The notes under the pieces: model-generated
Database searches by the model: none
Seen by the model: the letters and a program-made list of their open reading frames with translations, nothing else
Told to the model about the DNA's origin: nothing
From: a virus
DNA: 21,682 bases
Virus record (IMG/VR): IMGVR_UViG_3300032308_001439
Coordinates: 1 to 21,682 of that record
Reading direction: 5' to 3' (one strand)
Shown: positions 15,300 to 21,682 of the stretch, in pieces
Layout: every line of letters starts with the position of its first letter
Position numbering within the stretch: position 1 is the stretch's first letter
Position numbers and translations under genes: made by a program

Positions 15300-15327
15300 A
15301 AAAAAACCCTACATGTAGTAGGGTTTT
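15300..15327 (-). terminator. Rho-independent terminator after beta-sandwich gene
   Basis: AAAACCCTAC / GTAGGGTTTT (15303-15312 and 15318-15327) form a ten-base-pair stem with a five-base loop. On the minus strand it runs into seven T (15300-15306). It lies 15 bases after the stop at 15343. A four-T run on the other side could give weak termination on the plus strand. Confidence 0.85.
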
Positions 15328-15342
15328 GACAGTTTTGTACAG

Positions 15343-15825
15343 TTACAATAGGCCAGCCTCAATGTTGAGTGTGGCTGCAAATGTGCTGCCAACAGCCAAT
15401 GGCAAAGTCCAGTTACCATCTGGTCTTGGAGGACATACCAGAGATGATGTTGGATTGCCATCTAAACTGAAATCCGATGCCGCCAACAAATAAGGGATTT
15501 TTTCATCACCATCAAATTCAAATCCTTGAGCGCCGCTGGACACATTGTTAGAAAGCGACACATAGTTAATAGACATTTTCTCAAGCAAAATACCACCGCC
15601 GGAATTCACGGTAATTTCTATAGGCATAGTTCCTTGAAATTCCAGTGGCACTTCCATGGAAAACAATATTTCTGACTGCTCCAGTGGCCATGGCAATGGA
15701 ATCAATGGTTGATCCACTGTGGGAACAGGTCCGTTAAACACTTGACTGCCGTTGGCAGTTACAGAAATTTCTACAGCAGTGGGTCCAAACCCTTGTCCAT
15801 GAAATCGTATAGTTCTATTGGTCAT
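15343..15825 (-). CDS. Probable beta-sandwich protein, carbohydrate-binding-like (160 aa)
   Basis: Starts MTNRTIRFHGQGFG. Strands IRFHG, AVEISVTANGSQVFNG, EILFSMEVPLEF, MPIEITVNSGG and ILLEKMSINYVSL alternate with turns. This is the pattern of small beta-sandwich domains such as carbohydrate-binding modules. The C-terminal 50 residues are Pro/Asp/Gly-rich. No signal peptide or catalytic motif is seen. The ATG at 15825 has GGAG nine bases upstream; a GTG at 15840 in frame is less likely. A late-like CATAAATA lies 18 bases upstream and a terminator follows, so it is a single-gene late unit. A virion decoration or receptor-binding role is inferred. Confidence 0.72.
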   Translation of the reverse strand: MTNRTIRFHGQGFGPTAVEISVTANGSQVFNGPVPTVDQPLIPLPWPLEQSEILFSMEVPLEFQGTMPIEITVNSGGGILLEKMSINYVSLSNNVSSGAQGFEFDGDEKIPYLLAASDFSLDGNPTSSLVCPPRPDGNWTLPLAVGSTFAATLNIEAGLL

Positions 15826-15843
15826 TTTTAAGATCTCCACGGG

Positions 15844-15851
15844 TATTTATG
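15844..15851 (-). promoter_or_regulatory. T4-like late promoter candidate (CATAAATA)
   Basis: The minus-strand CATAAATA matches TATAAATA at seven of eight positions. It occupies the short gap between the glycosyltransferase stop at 15852 and the ATG at 15825, with a GGAG ribosome site in between. Confidence 0.6.
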
Positions 15852-16676
15852 CTATTTCCAGTGTTCTAAGATCAGTGGATCTTGTATGCTGTCTGGTTTG
15901 GGGTGTCCGTGAAAAATCAAAATGCTGTTGTTTTTTGCCAGTTGTGTGCCTGTGCCCGGACGACGATATATCTTTTTGTGATGATCATAGCCGCCATCAA
16001 ATGCTTGCCAACGCCAGCTGGCCACTCGTTCTACGTCAAAAAATCTACGCCGATCGGGCAAAAAACAATCTGAAATATAGTCCTGATCTCCGCGATATCT
16101 TTTTAAAATCTGGGCAAAATCTTTTCTAACAAATTCTTCATAGATATGACCATACTGACGAGTGTCCCAACGCATGACGCTGGAATTGATATTGTAGCTG
16201 GTCGGTCTCCAGAGATATTTAAAATCACGCACCGCCCAAAAATGTTGCAGATTCTGCTGCCAAATCCAGTCAATATTTTGTGTGATCACCACATCAAGAT
16301 CAAAATACAACAAAGGCCCTGCATGGTGATCAGTGTTGAACAATTGCATCTTGTACCACCAGGATTTTTTAGGACCATTGATGTTCCAGTCTGTGAGTCC
16401 ATGTTTGATAAAATTCTCCGGCACTGGTCGATCTGTTTCCGTGTACACATGCAATCTTACGCCAGGTGTGATGTGTCGACTCAGCATGCTATACAAACGT
16501 TCCACATAGTTCCAACTATAGACCGATCCATGTATGACACAGGCACAATCAATTGGACCTGATTCCGGCAATGGCAATTGATTGCGTTCAGCATTCAGCG
16601 ATTGTTTCAGAGCTCGATTTGCCGCAGGATCATGCGCGGCTGCCAGTTTAAGAGCTCGTTTGGTAGCCTTATCCAT
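15852..16676 (-). CDS. Glycosyltransferase-like protein with DxD motif (274 aa)
   Basis: The first 35 residues are Ala/Lys-rich and probably helical. A GT-A-type fold follows. CACVIHGSVYSWNYVERLYSML (44-65) looks like the sugar-nucleotide-binding start. KSWWYKMQLF (104-113) and LLYFDLDVVI (122-131) carry the metal-binding DxD at D126/D128. QDYISD, near 197-202, may supply a second acidic site. It resembles GT8-like and phage 'glycosyltransferase' families. The gene overlaps the upstream gene by eight bases. It probably transfers a sugar to a phage- or host-surface glycan; donor and acceptor are unknown. Confidence 0.78.
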   Translation of the reverse strand: MDKATKRALKLAAAHDPAANRALKQSLNAERNQLPLPESGPIDCACVIHGSVYSWNYVERLYSMLSRHITPGVRLHVYTETDRPVPENFIKHGLTDWNINGPKKSWWYKMQLFNTDHHAGPLLYFDLDVVITQNIDWIWQQNLQHFWAVRDFKYLWRPTSYNINSSVMRWDTRQYGHIYEEFVRKDFAQILKRYRGDQDYISDCFLPDRRRFFDVERVASWRWQAFDGGYDHHKKIYRRPGTGTQLAKNNSILIFHGHPKPDSIQDPLILEHWK

Positions 16677-17532
16677 GATCGCTTGGCAAGGCAGAGGACA
16701 AGCGAGTCAACCAACGACCTTGTGCTATTTCTTCAACTGTGTATTCGGTATGGCAAATTTCAATCAGCCACTGATCGCGATCCACTGCATAGGGCTGATC
16801 AATGTTTTGTATTTGTATGCTCACAGGATGAGCCAGACTGCTGACGTCCACAATGGGTCTGGTTCCTGCAAGTGCGGCCTGTATGCCAGGGCCTGAATTG
16901 TGATTAACGATGGCATGGCAGTCAAAGGCCAAGTTGTAGCTGTCATAGGTGTTGACTATTTTGACAGGTTGTTCTATGATCACATCCTTGGGCAAGTGTA
17001 CCAATCCGGCCCATCCCAATGCACTTCTAGGATGTGGTCTGACCACAATAGGACGATCAGTGACTGTGCGTAGTCGTTCTACTTGTTGGATGACCCAACC
17101 CTCCATGCTGACGAGACCTACCACCTGCAGACTGCGTGCATGTTGTGCGGCTATCACAATCCTGGGATTGCGGGTCAAATTGAGGGCCAGGCTTATACCT
17201 AATTTTCTTGGCCGGTCCAAGTCTAAATTTTCTGTGTGTCCATAGTAACCGTTGGCCGTGATGGAGTTTACAGCTATCTTCCAGGTTTCCCCGCGATACA
17301 AGGCCCCTATGTCTATCACAATGACTGGCCGGCCCAGGCTTCTATAGTGACTCCACACTGCCTGATTAGCGGCCATGCGGCCCGACCACAACACACTCCA
17401 AATCACAGCTGCGTCGGCATCCAGGCTGTTTTCTACACAGACATGTCCAGCACGTCGCAGGCTGGCGATCACTGCGGTCATTACCGGAGCACTGTTTTGA
17501 GCACATTGATTTGGAAAGTAGGCCACACGCAT
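16669..17532 (-). CDS. Capsule-synthesis-like (GT-B type) protein (287 aa)
   Basis: Starts MRVAYFPNQC. Residues 163-170 (VVRPHPRS) and 209-228 (VNHNSGPGIQAALAGTRPIV) resemble the nucleotide-sugar site of KpsS/KpsC-like capsule proteins and other GT-B glycosyltransferases. In these a RPHP-type motif and an Asn/Ser-Ser/Gly-x-x-x-Glu/Gln-Ala-x-x-x-Gly-x-Pro-hydrophobic block are conserved. The N-terminal half has a Rossmann-like pattern (AAVIWSVLWSG, VIVIDIGALYRG). The ATG at 17532 is separated from the divergent plus-strand start by only 18 bases containing a palindrome; no ribosome site is present. Function is inferred from motif and neighbours. Confidence 0.68.
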   Translation of the reverse strand: MRVAYFPNQCAQNSAPVMTAVIASLRRAGHVCVENSLDADAAVIWSVLWSGRMAANQAVWSHYRSLGRPVIVIDIGALYRGETWKIAVNSITANGYYGHTENLDLDRPRKLGISLALNLTRNPRIVIAAQHARSLQVVGLVSMEGWVIQQVERLRTVTDRPIVVRPHPRSALGWAGLVHLPKDVIIEQPVKIVNTYDSYNLAFDCHAIVNHNSGPGIQAALAGTRPIVDVSSLAHPVSIQIQNIDQPYAVDRDQWLIEICHTEYTVEEIAQGRWLTRLSSALPSDHG

Positions 17533-17534
17533 AA

Positions 17535-17550
17535 GGTTAAATATTTAACC
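17535..17550. promoter_or_regulatory. Perfect 16-base palindrome between divergent glycan operons
   Basis: GGTTAAATATTTAACC is identical on both strands. It contains a TAAATA late-promoter-like core in each direction and fills the 18-base gap between ATG 17532 (minus) and ATG 17551 (plus). It ends directly at the plus ATG and two bases from the minus ATG. It could be a symmetric bidirectional late promoter or an operator. Neither start has a Shine-Dalgarno site. Confidence 0.65.
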
Positions 17551-18339
17551 ATGAAACTACCACCACTGCTAGGAAACCTAGACCAAAATCAATTTTTTAT
17601 ATATGCAGCCGCCGATACTGTATATTTTGACTTGCATGCTCGCCCGTTGATCAAAAGTATTATTGCTAATACACCAACTTACGGAGTGCATATGCACATC
17701 TACAACCCAAGGCAAGATCAAATTGATTTTTGTCGCAGTTTCCCAATGGTAACTTGTACCTATGAACATCTTGACAACGCGGAGTTTAAAAAGGTAACCG
17801 ACTCTTGGCTAGTTAGAAATGATTTTAGCAACGATCGACAAAAACAAATGCATAAAAAAGGGCAAACGCAAGGCCCAGCCGAATTGTTAAAATTGGTTCA
17901 GCAAACTTATTATGCCTGTGTTAGATTTGTCAGACTGGCAGAATTACTACGTCCGGGTCAGCGGTGTCTGAGCATAGATGTAGATGGACTGGTGCGTGGT
18001 CAATTTATGGATCAACTGGGTACCCAAGACTTTTACCTGTATGAAAAACCCAAGGATGGCACACATCTAGCCGGGGCTATCCTGTTCAATGGTACTGCAG
18101 GCTCACATAGCTTTCTACAAGAATATGCCAAACAGTTACGAAATAGTATAGGCCAGGATGATTTGTACTGGTTTCTGGACCAGATCGTTCTGGATCAACT
18201 GGTACCACAATATCACAAAGGACTCCTGCCCATGAGCTATATTGACTGGGCCATGCGCAACGAAAGTGCCATATGGTCAGCCAAAGGCAAACGCAAAGAG
18301 TTAGACCTATTCAAACAAGAACAAAGAAAGTATCTATGA
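17551..18339 (+). CDS. Glycosyltransferase-like protein with DxD motif (262 aa)
   Basis: Starts MKLPPLLGNLDQNQ. The first part (FIYAAADTVYF, residues 16-26; PLIKSIIANTPTYGVHMHIYNP, 32-53) has the GT-A shape in which a set of strands binds the sugar nucleotide. CLSIDVDGLVRG (139-150) carries the DxD at D143/D145. A conserved-looking HLAGAILFNG block follows. It has no signal peptide or membrane helix. The ATG at 17551 directly follows the palindrome; an upstream open frame from 17236 overlaps the divergent gene and was rejected as the start. The stop overlaps the next gene as ATGA, so it is first in a coupled six-gene run. Confidence 0.75.
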   Translation: MKLPPLLGNLDQNQFFIYAAADTVYFDLHARPLIKSIIANTPTYGVHMHIYNPRQDQIDFCRSFPMVTCTYEHLDNAEFKKVTDSWLVRNDFSNDRQKQMHKKGQTQGPAELLKLVQQTYYACVRFVRLAELLRPGQRCLSIDVDGLVRGQFMDQLGTQDFYLYEKPKDGTHLAGAILFNGTAGSHSFLQEYAKQLRNSIGQDDLYWFLDQIVLDQLVPQYHKGLLPMSYIDWAMRNESAIWSAKGKRKELDLFKQEQRKYL

Positions 18340-19106
18340 TATCAATTGTAATGAGTTACTTTAACCGCCTTGATCAGTTAAGGTACACCCTTAAAACCAT
18401 TGGTATGAGTCAAGTTAAAGATTTAGAGATCATCATTGCCGAGGACTTTTGTGATCCCGGGGAACAATTGCATAACATACAAGCAGAGTTTGCGCACCTA
18501 GATATAAAAGTTATACGCATGTCAGAAGGTCGGCCCGGCAAAGATTACTGCAATCCTTGTGTGCCGTATAACACAGCGTTGCGTGCTAGCCGTGGTGATC
18601 TAATCATTATACAAAATCCTGAATGTTGTCACATGGGAGATATACTACAATACACCAAAAATAATTTAACCGATGCAAATTATCTTACCTTCCATTGTTA
18701 TGCGGCAACCAAAGCCGAAACAAGAGTTATGCAGTCTGGTGAACCATTGCCCATGTTCACAGACAAAAAATCTCGTTGGTACAATCATGTGGTTGAGCGT
18801 CCGTACGCCTATCATTTTACTTCGGCTATTACTAGAGGAAATCTTGTCAAGTTAAACGGGTTTGACGAACAGTTTGCACAGGGACAAGACATGGACGATG
18901 TGGAATTTATCTATCGAGTCAAGGCACTAGGACTAGAATTAAAGTTTGTAGAGGATCCCTGGGTGGTGCATCAATATCACCGCAAGACTTATGACAATCC
19001 ACACAATCCGCCGGTGACTGTAAACAACAGAGAACTATGGGCCAGTATCAAAGACAATCTGCAAGTGCGAGCCAACAACAACGGTAATGATATATGTGGT
19101 ATTTGA
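18336..19106 (+). CDS. Family 2-like glycosyltransferase (256 aa)
   Basis: Starts MISIVMSYFNRLDQLRYTL, the usual beginning of GT2 enzymes. IIIAEDFCDPGE (32-43) contributes the first acidic site. PYNTALRASRGDLIIIQNPEC (77-97) is typical of the family, with the QNPE segment in place of a classical DxD. LNGFDEQFAQGQDMDDVEFIYRV near 192-214 matches the GT2 block that binds the acceptor and contains the likely catalytic ED-type acids. It ends in WVVHQYH. The start overlaps the previous stop (ATGA). An upstream in-frame start at 18273 would overlap more and is unlikely. Sugar and acceptor are unknown. Confidence 0.85.
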   Translation: MISIVMSYFNRLDQLRYTLKTIGMSQVKDLEIIIAEDFCDPGEQLHNIQAEFAHLDIKVIRMSEGRPGKDYCNPCVPYNTALRASRGDLIIIQNPECCHMGDILQYTKNNLTDANYLTFHCYAATKAETRVMQSGEPLPMFTDKKSRWYNHVVERPYAYHFTSAITRGNLVKLNGFDEQFAQGQDMDDVEFIYRVKALGLELKFVEDPWVVHQYHRKTYDNPHNPPVTVNNRELWASIKDNLQVRANNNGNDICGI

Positions 19107-19930
19107 CACAGATACCCAAGGTAGCACACTTCTATTGGGGCGGGGGTCCGCTTTCCTACTTGAGATTTTTATCAGTTCAAAGTTTTAAAAAACAAAATCC
19201 AAATTGGCAAGTAAAAGTTCATCAACCTGTGACCAATAGTCAAGCACCCAGTACTTGGATCAACAATATCAAACAAGACTTCCGCAATCTGATTAGCACT
19301 CTTGATGTTGCTGTTGTTGAACATGATTTTGACAGTTACGGATTCAGTAATCAGGCGCATGAAGTTCACAAGTCTGATTTTCTAAGATGGCGTTTGTTGG
19401 CCACGGAAGGTGGTGTATGGTCAGACATAGACATCTTTTATATCAAACCCATGGAATGCTTAGAAGAAAATAATCTGCAACATGCCAATATTGATGTTGC
19501 ATTGTGTCCACTAAAACCGCCGCACAAACACACAGTTGGATTCATGCTTGCTTCCAAACACAGTGCCTTTTACCAGTACATGAGTCGAGTGGCCTTGTCA
19601 AACTACAACAAGGATGTGTATCAATGCATGGGCAGTGATTTGATCAATGGACAATTTGAAAGTTTTGAAAGTTTTGGCCGCCAATTTCCCAACAATCAAT
19701 TTGTATTTTTAAACAAAAAAAGTGTGTATGCGATTACCAGCAAAACCATTGATTATTTTTATCAACCAGTTGACCCTGCATTGAACAAAAAATTTAACGG
19801 ACCACAGATTATAGGATATCACTGGTTTGGTGGGCACCCACAGTCTCAAGATTTTGAAAACAATTTACAGCCAGACACAATAAATGATTACAATCATTTT
19901 TTAGCTCGGGCAATACAGGAACAATTATGA
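19094..19930 (+). CDS. GT32-like glycosyltransferase (278 aa)
   Basis: IPKVAHFYWGG (7-17) matches the IPKIIHQ-W start of OCH1/GT32-type sugar transferases. HKSDFLRWRLLATEGGVWSD (92-111) with D111-I-D113 gives the DxD 'Gly_transf_sug' signature. GYHWFGGH near 251-258 may be the C-terminal His/Trp block. The ATG at 19094 overlaps the preceding gene by 13 bases in another frame, and no start further in would keep the IPK motif. It should act in the cytoplasm on a growing glycan together with the neighbouring transferases. Confidence 0.85.
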   Translation: MWYLTQIPKVAHFYWGGGPLSYLRFLSVQSFKKQNPNWQVKVHQPVTNSQAPSTWINNIKQDFRNLISTLDVAVVEHDFDSYGFSNQAHEVHKSDFLRWRLLATEGGVWSDIDIFYIKPMECLEENNLQHANIDVALCPLKPPHKHTVGFMLASKHSAFYQYMSRVALSNYNKDVYQCMGSDLINGQFESFESFGRQFPNNQFVFLNKKSVYAITSKTIDYFYQPVDPALNKKFNGPQIIGYHWFGGHPQSQDFENNLQPDTINDYNHFLARAIQEQL

Positions 19931-20454
19931 AACACAAAGTAAAAGGAAAACGAGCTTTTAGCAACGATGATTTGGTTGCATACTTACAGTCCCAAGTGGT
20001 TGCTGGATCCACCTTGTTGGATCTAGGGTGCGGGCCAAAAATGTACAGCAATCCCTTGCGTGAACAATGCAGCCGCATACTCACAGTTGATGCGTGGGCC
20101 TGGGTTGAGCCAGACATTGTGGCTGACCTGGAAACCACTCCAATTGCAAACATTACTCCAGATCGCTGGGACTATGTGCTTATGTTGGACTTTATCGAGC
20201 ATCTGACCAAAGAGGCTGGATTGAGCTTGATTGAACAAGTCAAACAAATAACCAATCGACGAATATTTCTACTGACCCCAATGGAAGAAATTTGGACAGA
20301 AAATCATGAGAATGTAGACAATCCAGAACTTTGGTGTCATGGCAATGAATATGATCTACACAAGAGCCTGTGGTCACCAGAAGACTTTGCAGGCTTTGTT
20401 CGTGTTGACATTCGTGGATTCCACGATTACTATGTAGGATACTATGAAGCGTAA
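19927..20454 (+). CDS. Class I SAM-dependent methyltransferase (175 aa)
   Basis: Motif I is LLDLGCGPK (30-38). An Asp at 55 (TVDAW) is the probable ribose-binding acid. MLDFIEHL (86-93) is the motif-IV-like block seen in small-molecule methyltransferases. The enzyme is short and has no added domains. The start is coupled to the GT32 stop (ATGA) with an AGGA ribosome site six bases upstream. In a glycan cassette a methyltransferase of this size typically O- or N-methylates a sugar; the true substrate cannot be told. Confidence 0.85.
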   Translation: MKHKVKGKRAFSNDDLVAYLQSQVVAGSTLLDLGCGPKMYSNPLREQCSRILTVDAWAWVEPDIVADLETTPIANITPDRWDYVLMLDFIEHLTKEAGLSLIEQVKQITNRRIFLLTPMEEIWTENHENVDNPELWCHGNEYDLHKSLWSPEDFAGFVRVDIRGFHDYYVGYYEA

Positions 20455-21505
20455 AATACTGACTATACTAGGCACCAGGCCAGAAATAATTAGACTTAGC
20501 CGAGTAATACCTAAATTAGATCAAGTGGCTGACCATCGTGTATTGCACACTGGACAGAATTATGATCCTACCCTCAATGACATATTCTTTGAAGAATTAC
20601 AATTACGTAGACCCGATGCAGTGCTGGCCAGTCGTGGCACTATTGCTGAACAATTGGCCACAACGTTTGTAGGAGTAGAAAAGTATTGCCAAGAATTCCA
20701 ACCCGATGCTGTTCTAGTACTAGGTGATACCAACTCTGGATTAGCGGCTGTTGTATGTGAACGCATGGGCATTCCAGTGTATCATATGGAAGCTGGAAAT
20801 CGTTGTTATGATTTGAGTGTGCCCGAAGAAAAGAATCGCAGAATAATTGATCATGTGTCCAGCGTCAACTTGCCTTACACTGGCTACAGTAGAGAAAACT
20901 TGCTGCGTGAAGGCCTGCCAAACAACAAAATATTTGTTACCGGTAATCCCATCCGAGAAGTGCTAGATTACTACAGTGGAGCAATACAGCACAGCACTAT
21001 CCTTGAACGGCTGGGCCTCGCTCCATATCAATACATTGTGGCCACTGCACACAGAGCAGAAAATGTAGACGATCCTGTTCGCTTAGCAAATATACTAGAA
21101 GCATTCGAAACAATCAGTCAAGACTTGCCCATAGTGTTCAGTTGTCATCCAAAGACCGAACAACGCATGACTAGGAAATTAAACAGCCGCATCATTGTGT
21201 CCAAGCCCATGGGCTTTTTTGACTGGGTCAATTTGGAACGCAACAGTAGATTGGCCATTAGCGACTCGGGCACTGTGCAGGAAGAAATGTGCCTGTTCCG
21301 ACGACCAACAATAACTATACGAGCAACCACAGAACGACCAGAAACTGTCATGTGCGGATCAAACATTGTGACCGGTCTCGAAACTGCGGATATTGTAGCA
21401 GGTTACCAGCAGGCACTGACACTAGGCCCGTGGACTGTGCCCGAAGAGTACACCAGGGCCAATGTCAGTGACGTGGTTGTAAATATCATATTAGGAAACA
21501 TGTAA
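20444..21505 (+). CDS. UDP-sugar 2-epimerase, WecB/FnlC-like
   Basis: A 353-aa non-hydrolysing UDP-GlcNAc 2-epimerase family protein. It interconverts UDP-N-acetylamino sugars at C2 through a 2-acetamidoglucal intermediate and provides an activated sugar for surface glycans. Visible motifs are GTRPEIIRL (10-18), HTGQNYD (35-41), GDTNS with D95 (94-98), HMEAGNR with E116 (114-120), PEEKNRRIIDH, HRAEN (203-207) and SDSGTVQEE (273-281). HTGQNYD and EAGNRCYDLSVPEE are closer to FnlC/CapG, which act on UDP-6-deoxytalose or fucosamine type sugars, than to E. coli WecB; this distinction is from memory. The start overlaps the methyltransferase by 11 bases and has a weak AGGA upstream. Confidence 0.93.
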   Translation: MKRKILTILGTRPEIIRLSRVIPKLDQVADHRVLHTGQNYDPTLNDIFFEELQLRRPDAVLASRGTIAEQLATTFVGVEKYCQEFQPDAVLVLGDTNSGLAAVVCERMGIPVYHMEAGNRCYDLSVPEEKNRRIIDHVSSVNLPYTGYSRENLLREGLPNNKIFVTGNPIREVLDYYSGAIQHSTILERLGLAPYQYIVATAHRAENVDDPVRLANILEAFETISQDLPIVFSCHPKTEQRMTRKLNSRIIVSKPMGFFDWVNLERNSRLAISDSGTVQEEMCLFRRPTITIRATTERPETVMCGSNIVTGLETADIVAGYQQALTLGPWTVPEEYTRANVSDVVVNIILGNM

Positions 21506-21682
21506 ATGGATCACAATCGAGAATTTTGGAACAAACAACACGATCAAGACAACCAACGGACCTTGTCGGGTTGCGGATTTGATGCCACCGTAGATTTCTT
21601 AAATGTAAAAGATTTAATTGTGCCTGGAATGCGTGTGTTAGAGATTGGATGCGGGCTAGGATATGTGACCCAAGGGTTTGCA
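21506..21682 (+). CDS. SAM-dependent methyltransferase, N-terminal fragment (truncated by window edge)
   Basis: The ATG directly follows the epimerase stop, with AGGA nine bases upstream. The 59 visible residues begin MDHNREFWNKQHDQDNQ and contain VLEIGCGLGYV, motif I of class I methyltransferases. The rest lies outside the window. It would be a second methyltransferase in the cassette. Confidence 0.85.
   Translation, partial: MDHNREFWNKQHDQDNQRTLSGCGFDATVDFLNVKDLIVPGMRVLEIGCGLGYVTQGFA

Noticed and set aside
17236-17550. Upstream extension of the plus-strand glycosyltransferase
   Set aside because: It is antisense to the divergent 287-aa gene, and the ATG at 17551 stands exactly after the palindrome, where the family-like sequence starts.
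1-21682. tRNA genes, CRISPR arrays, insertion sequences or integrase
   Set aside because: I found no cloverleaf-like segment, no regularly spaced direct repeats and no transposase or integrase motifs in any frame by eye.

Overview
This window looks like part of the genome of a T4-like (Straboviridae/Kyanoviridae-type) tailed phage, most likely from an aquatic, uncultivated lineage. It holds a gp61-type primase, a gp41-type helicase, a UvsW-type helicase and a probable gp62-type clamp-loader subunit. It also holds structural proteins with marine-phage character and nearly gapless coding, with start and stop codons that often overlap by 1-23 bases. No rRNA, tRNA, CRISPR array, integrase or insertion sequence is visible, and no stretch longer than about 125 bases lacks a gene. 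The host cannot be named from the sequence. Near-perfect sigma70-type promoters suggest a host with a standard bacterial housekeeping sigma factor.

Layout: (a) 1-4066, minus strand: a structural/late-type block with the start of a protein of unknown function, a 623-aa protein carrying two nucleotidyltransferase-like motif sets, a 510-aa Ala/Gln-rich protein and an 82-aa coiled-coil protein. (b) 4121-6494, minus: replicative helicase and primase. (c) 6541-8131: a divergent pair made of a tail/baseplate-like structural protein (minus) and a small conserved phage protein (plus). (d) 8102-11789, minus: a tightly coupled DNA-metabolism block with UvsW, a 166-aa unknown, the clamp-loader small subunit, a zinc-finger protein and a 192-aa miniature DnaE-like protein. 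(e) 11791-13822, minus: a radical SAM protein of the B12-binding type and a probable beta-sandwich protein. (f) 13857-15342: an AAA+ ATPase and a two-helix membrane protein, each with a consensus sigma70 promoter and bounded by hairpin terminators. (g) 15343-17532, minus: a second beta-sandwich protein and two glycosyltransferase-like genes. (h) 17551-21682, plus: a glycan cassette with three glycosyltransferases, a SAM methyltransferase, a UDP-sugar 2-epimerase and the start of a second methyltransferase. A perfect 16-base palindrome lies between the divergent arms (g) and (h).

Two promoter vocabularies can be read. TATAAT with TTGAxx-type -35 boxes precedes primase, the clamp-loader block, the radical SAM block, the AAA+ gene and the membrane protein. 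A TAAATA core, like the T4 late promoter, precedes the structural and accessory genes. Many of these elements end only 5-7 bases before the start codon, which predicts leaderless or near-leaderless mRNAs. The most notable items are the miniature DnaE-like protein that keeps all three catalytic aspartates, the double nucleotidyltransferase-like protein, the recurrent leaderless promoter design, and the glycan cassette driven from a symmetric promoter-like palindrome. Family names are from recognition of motifs by eye; no database search was run.
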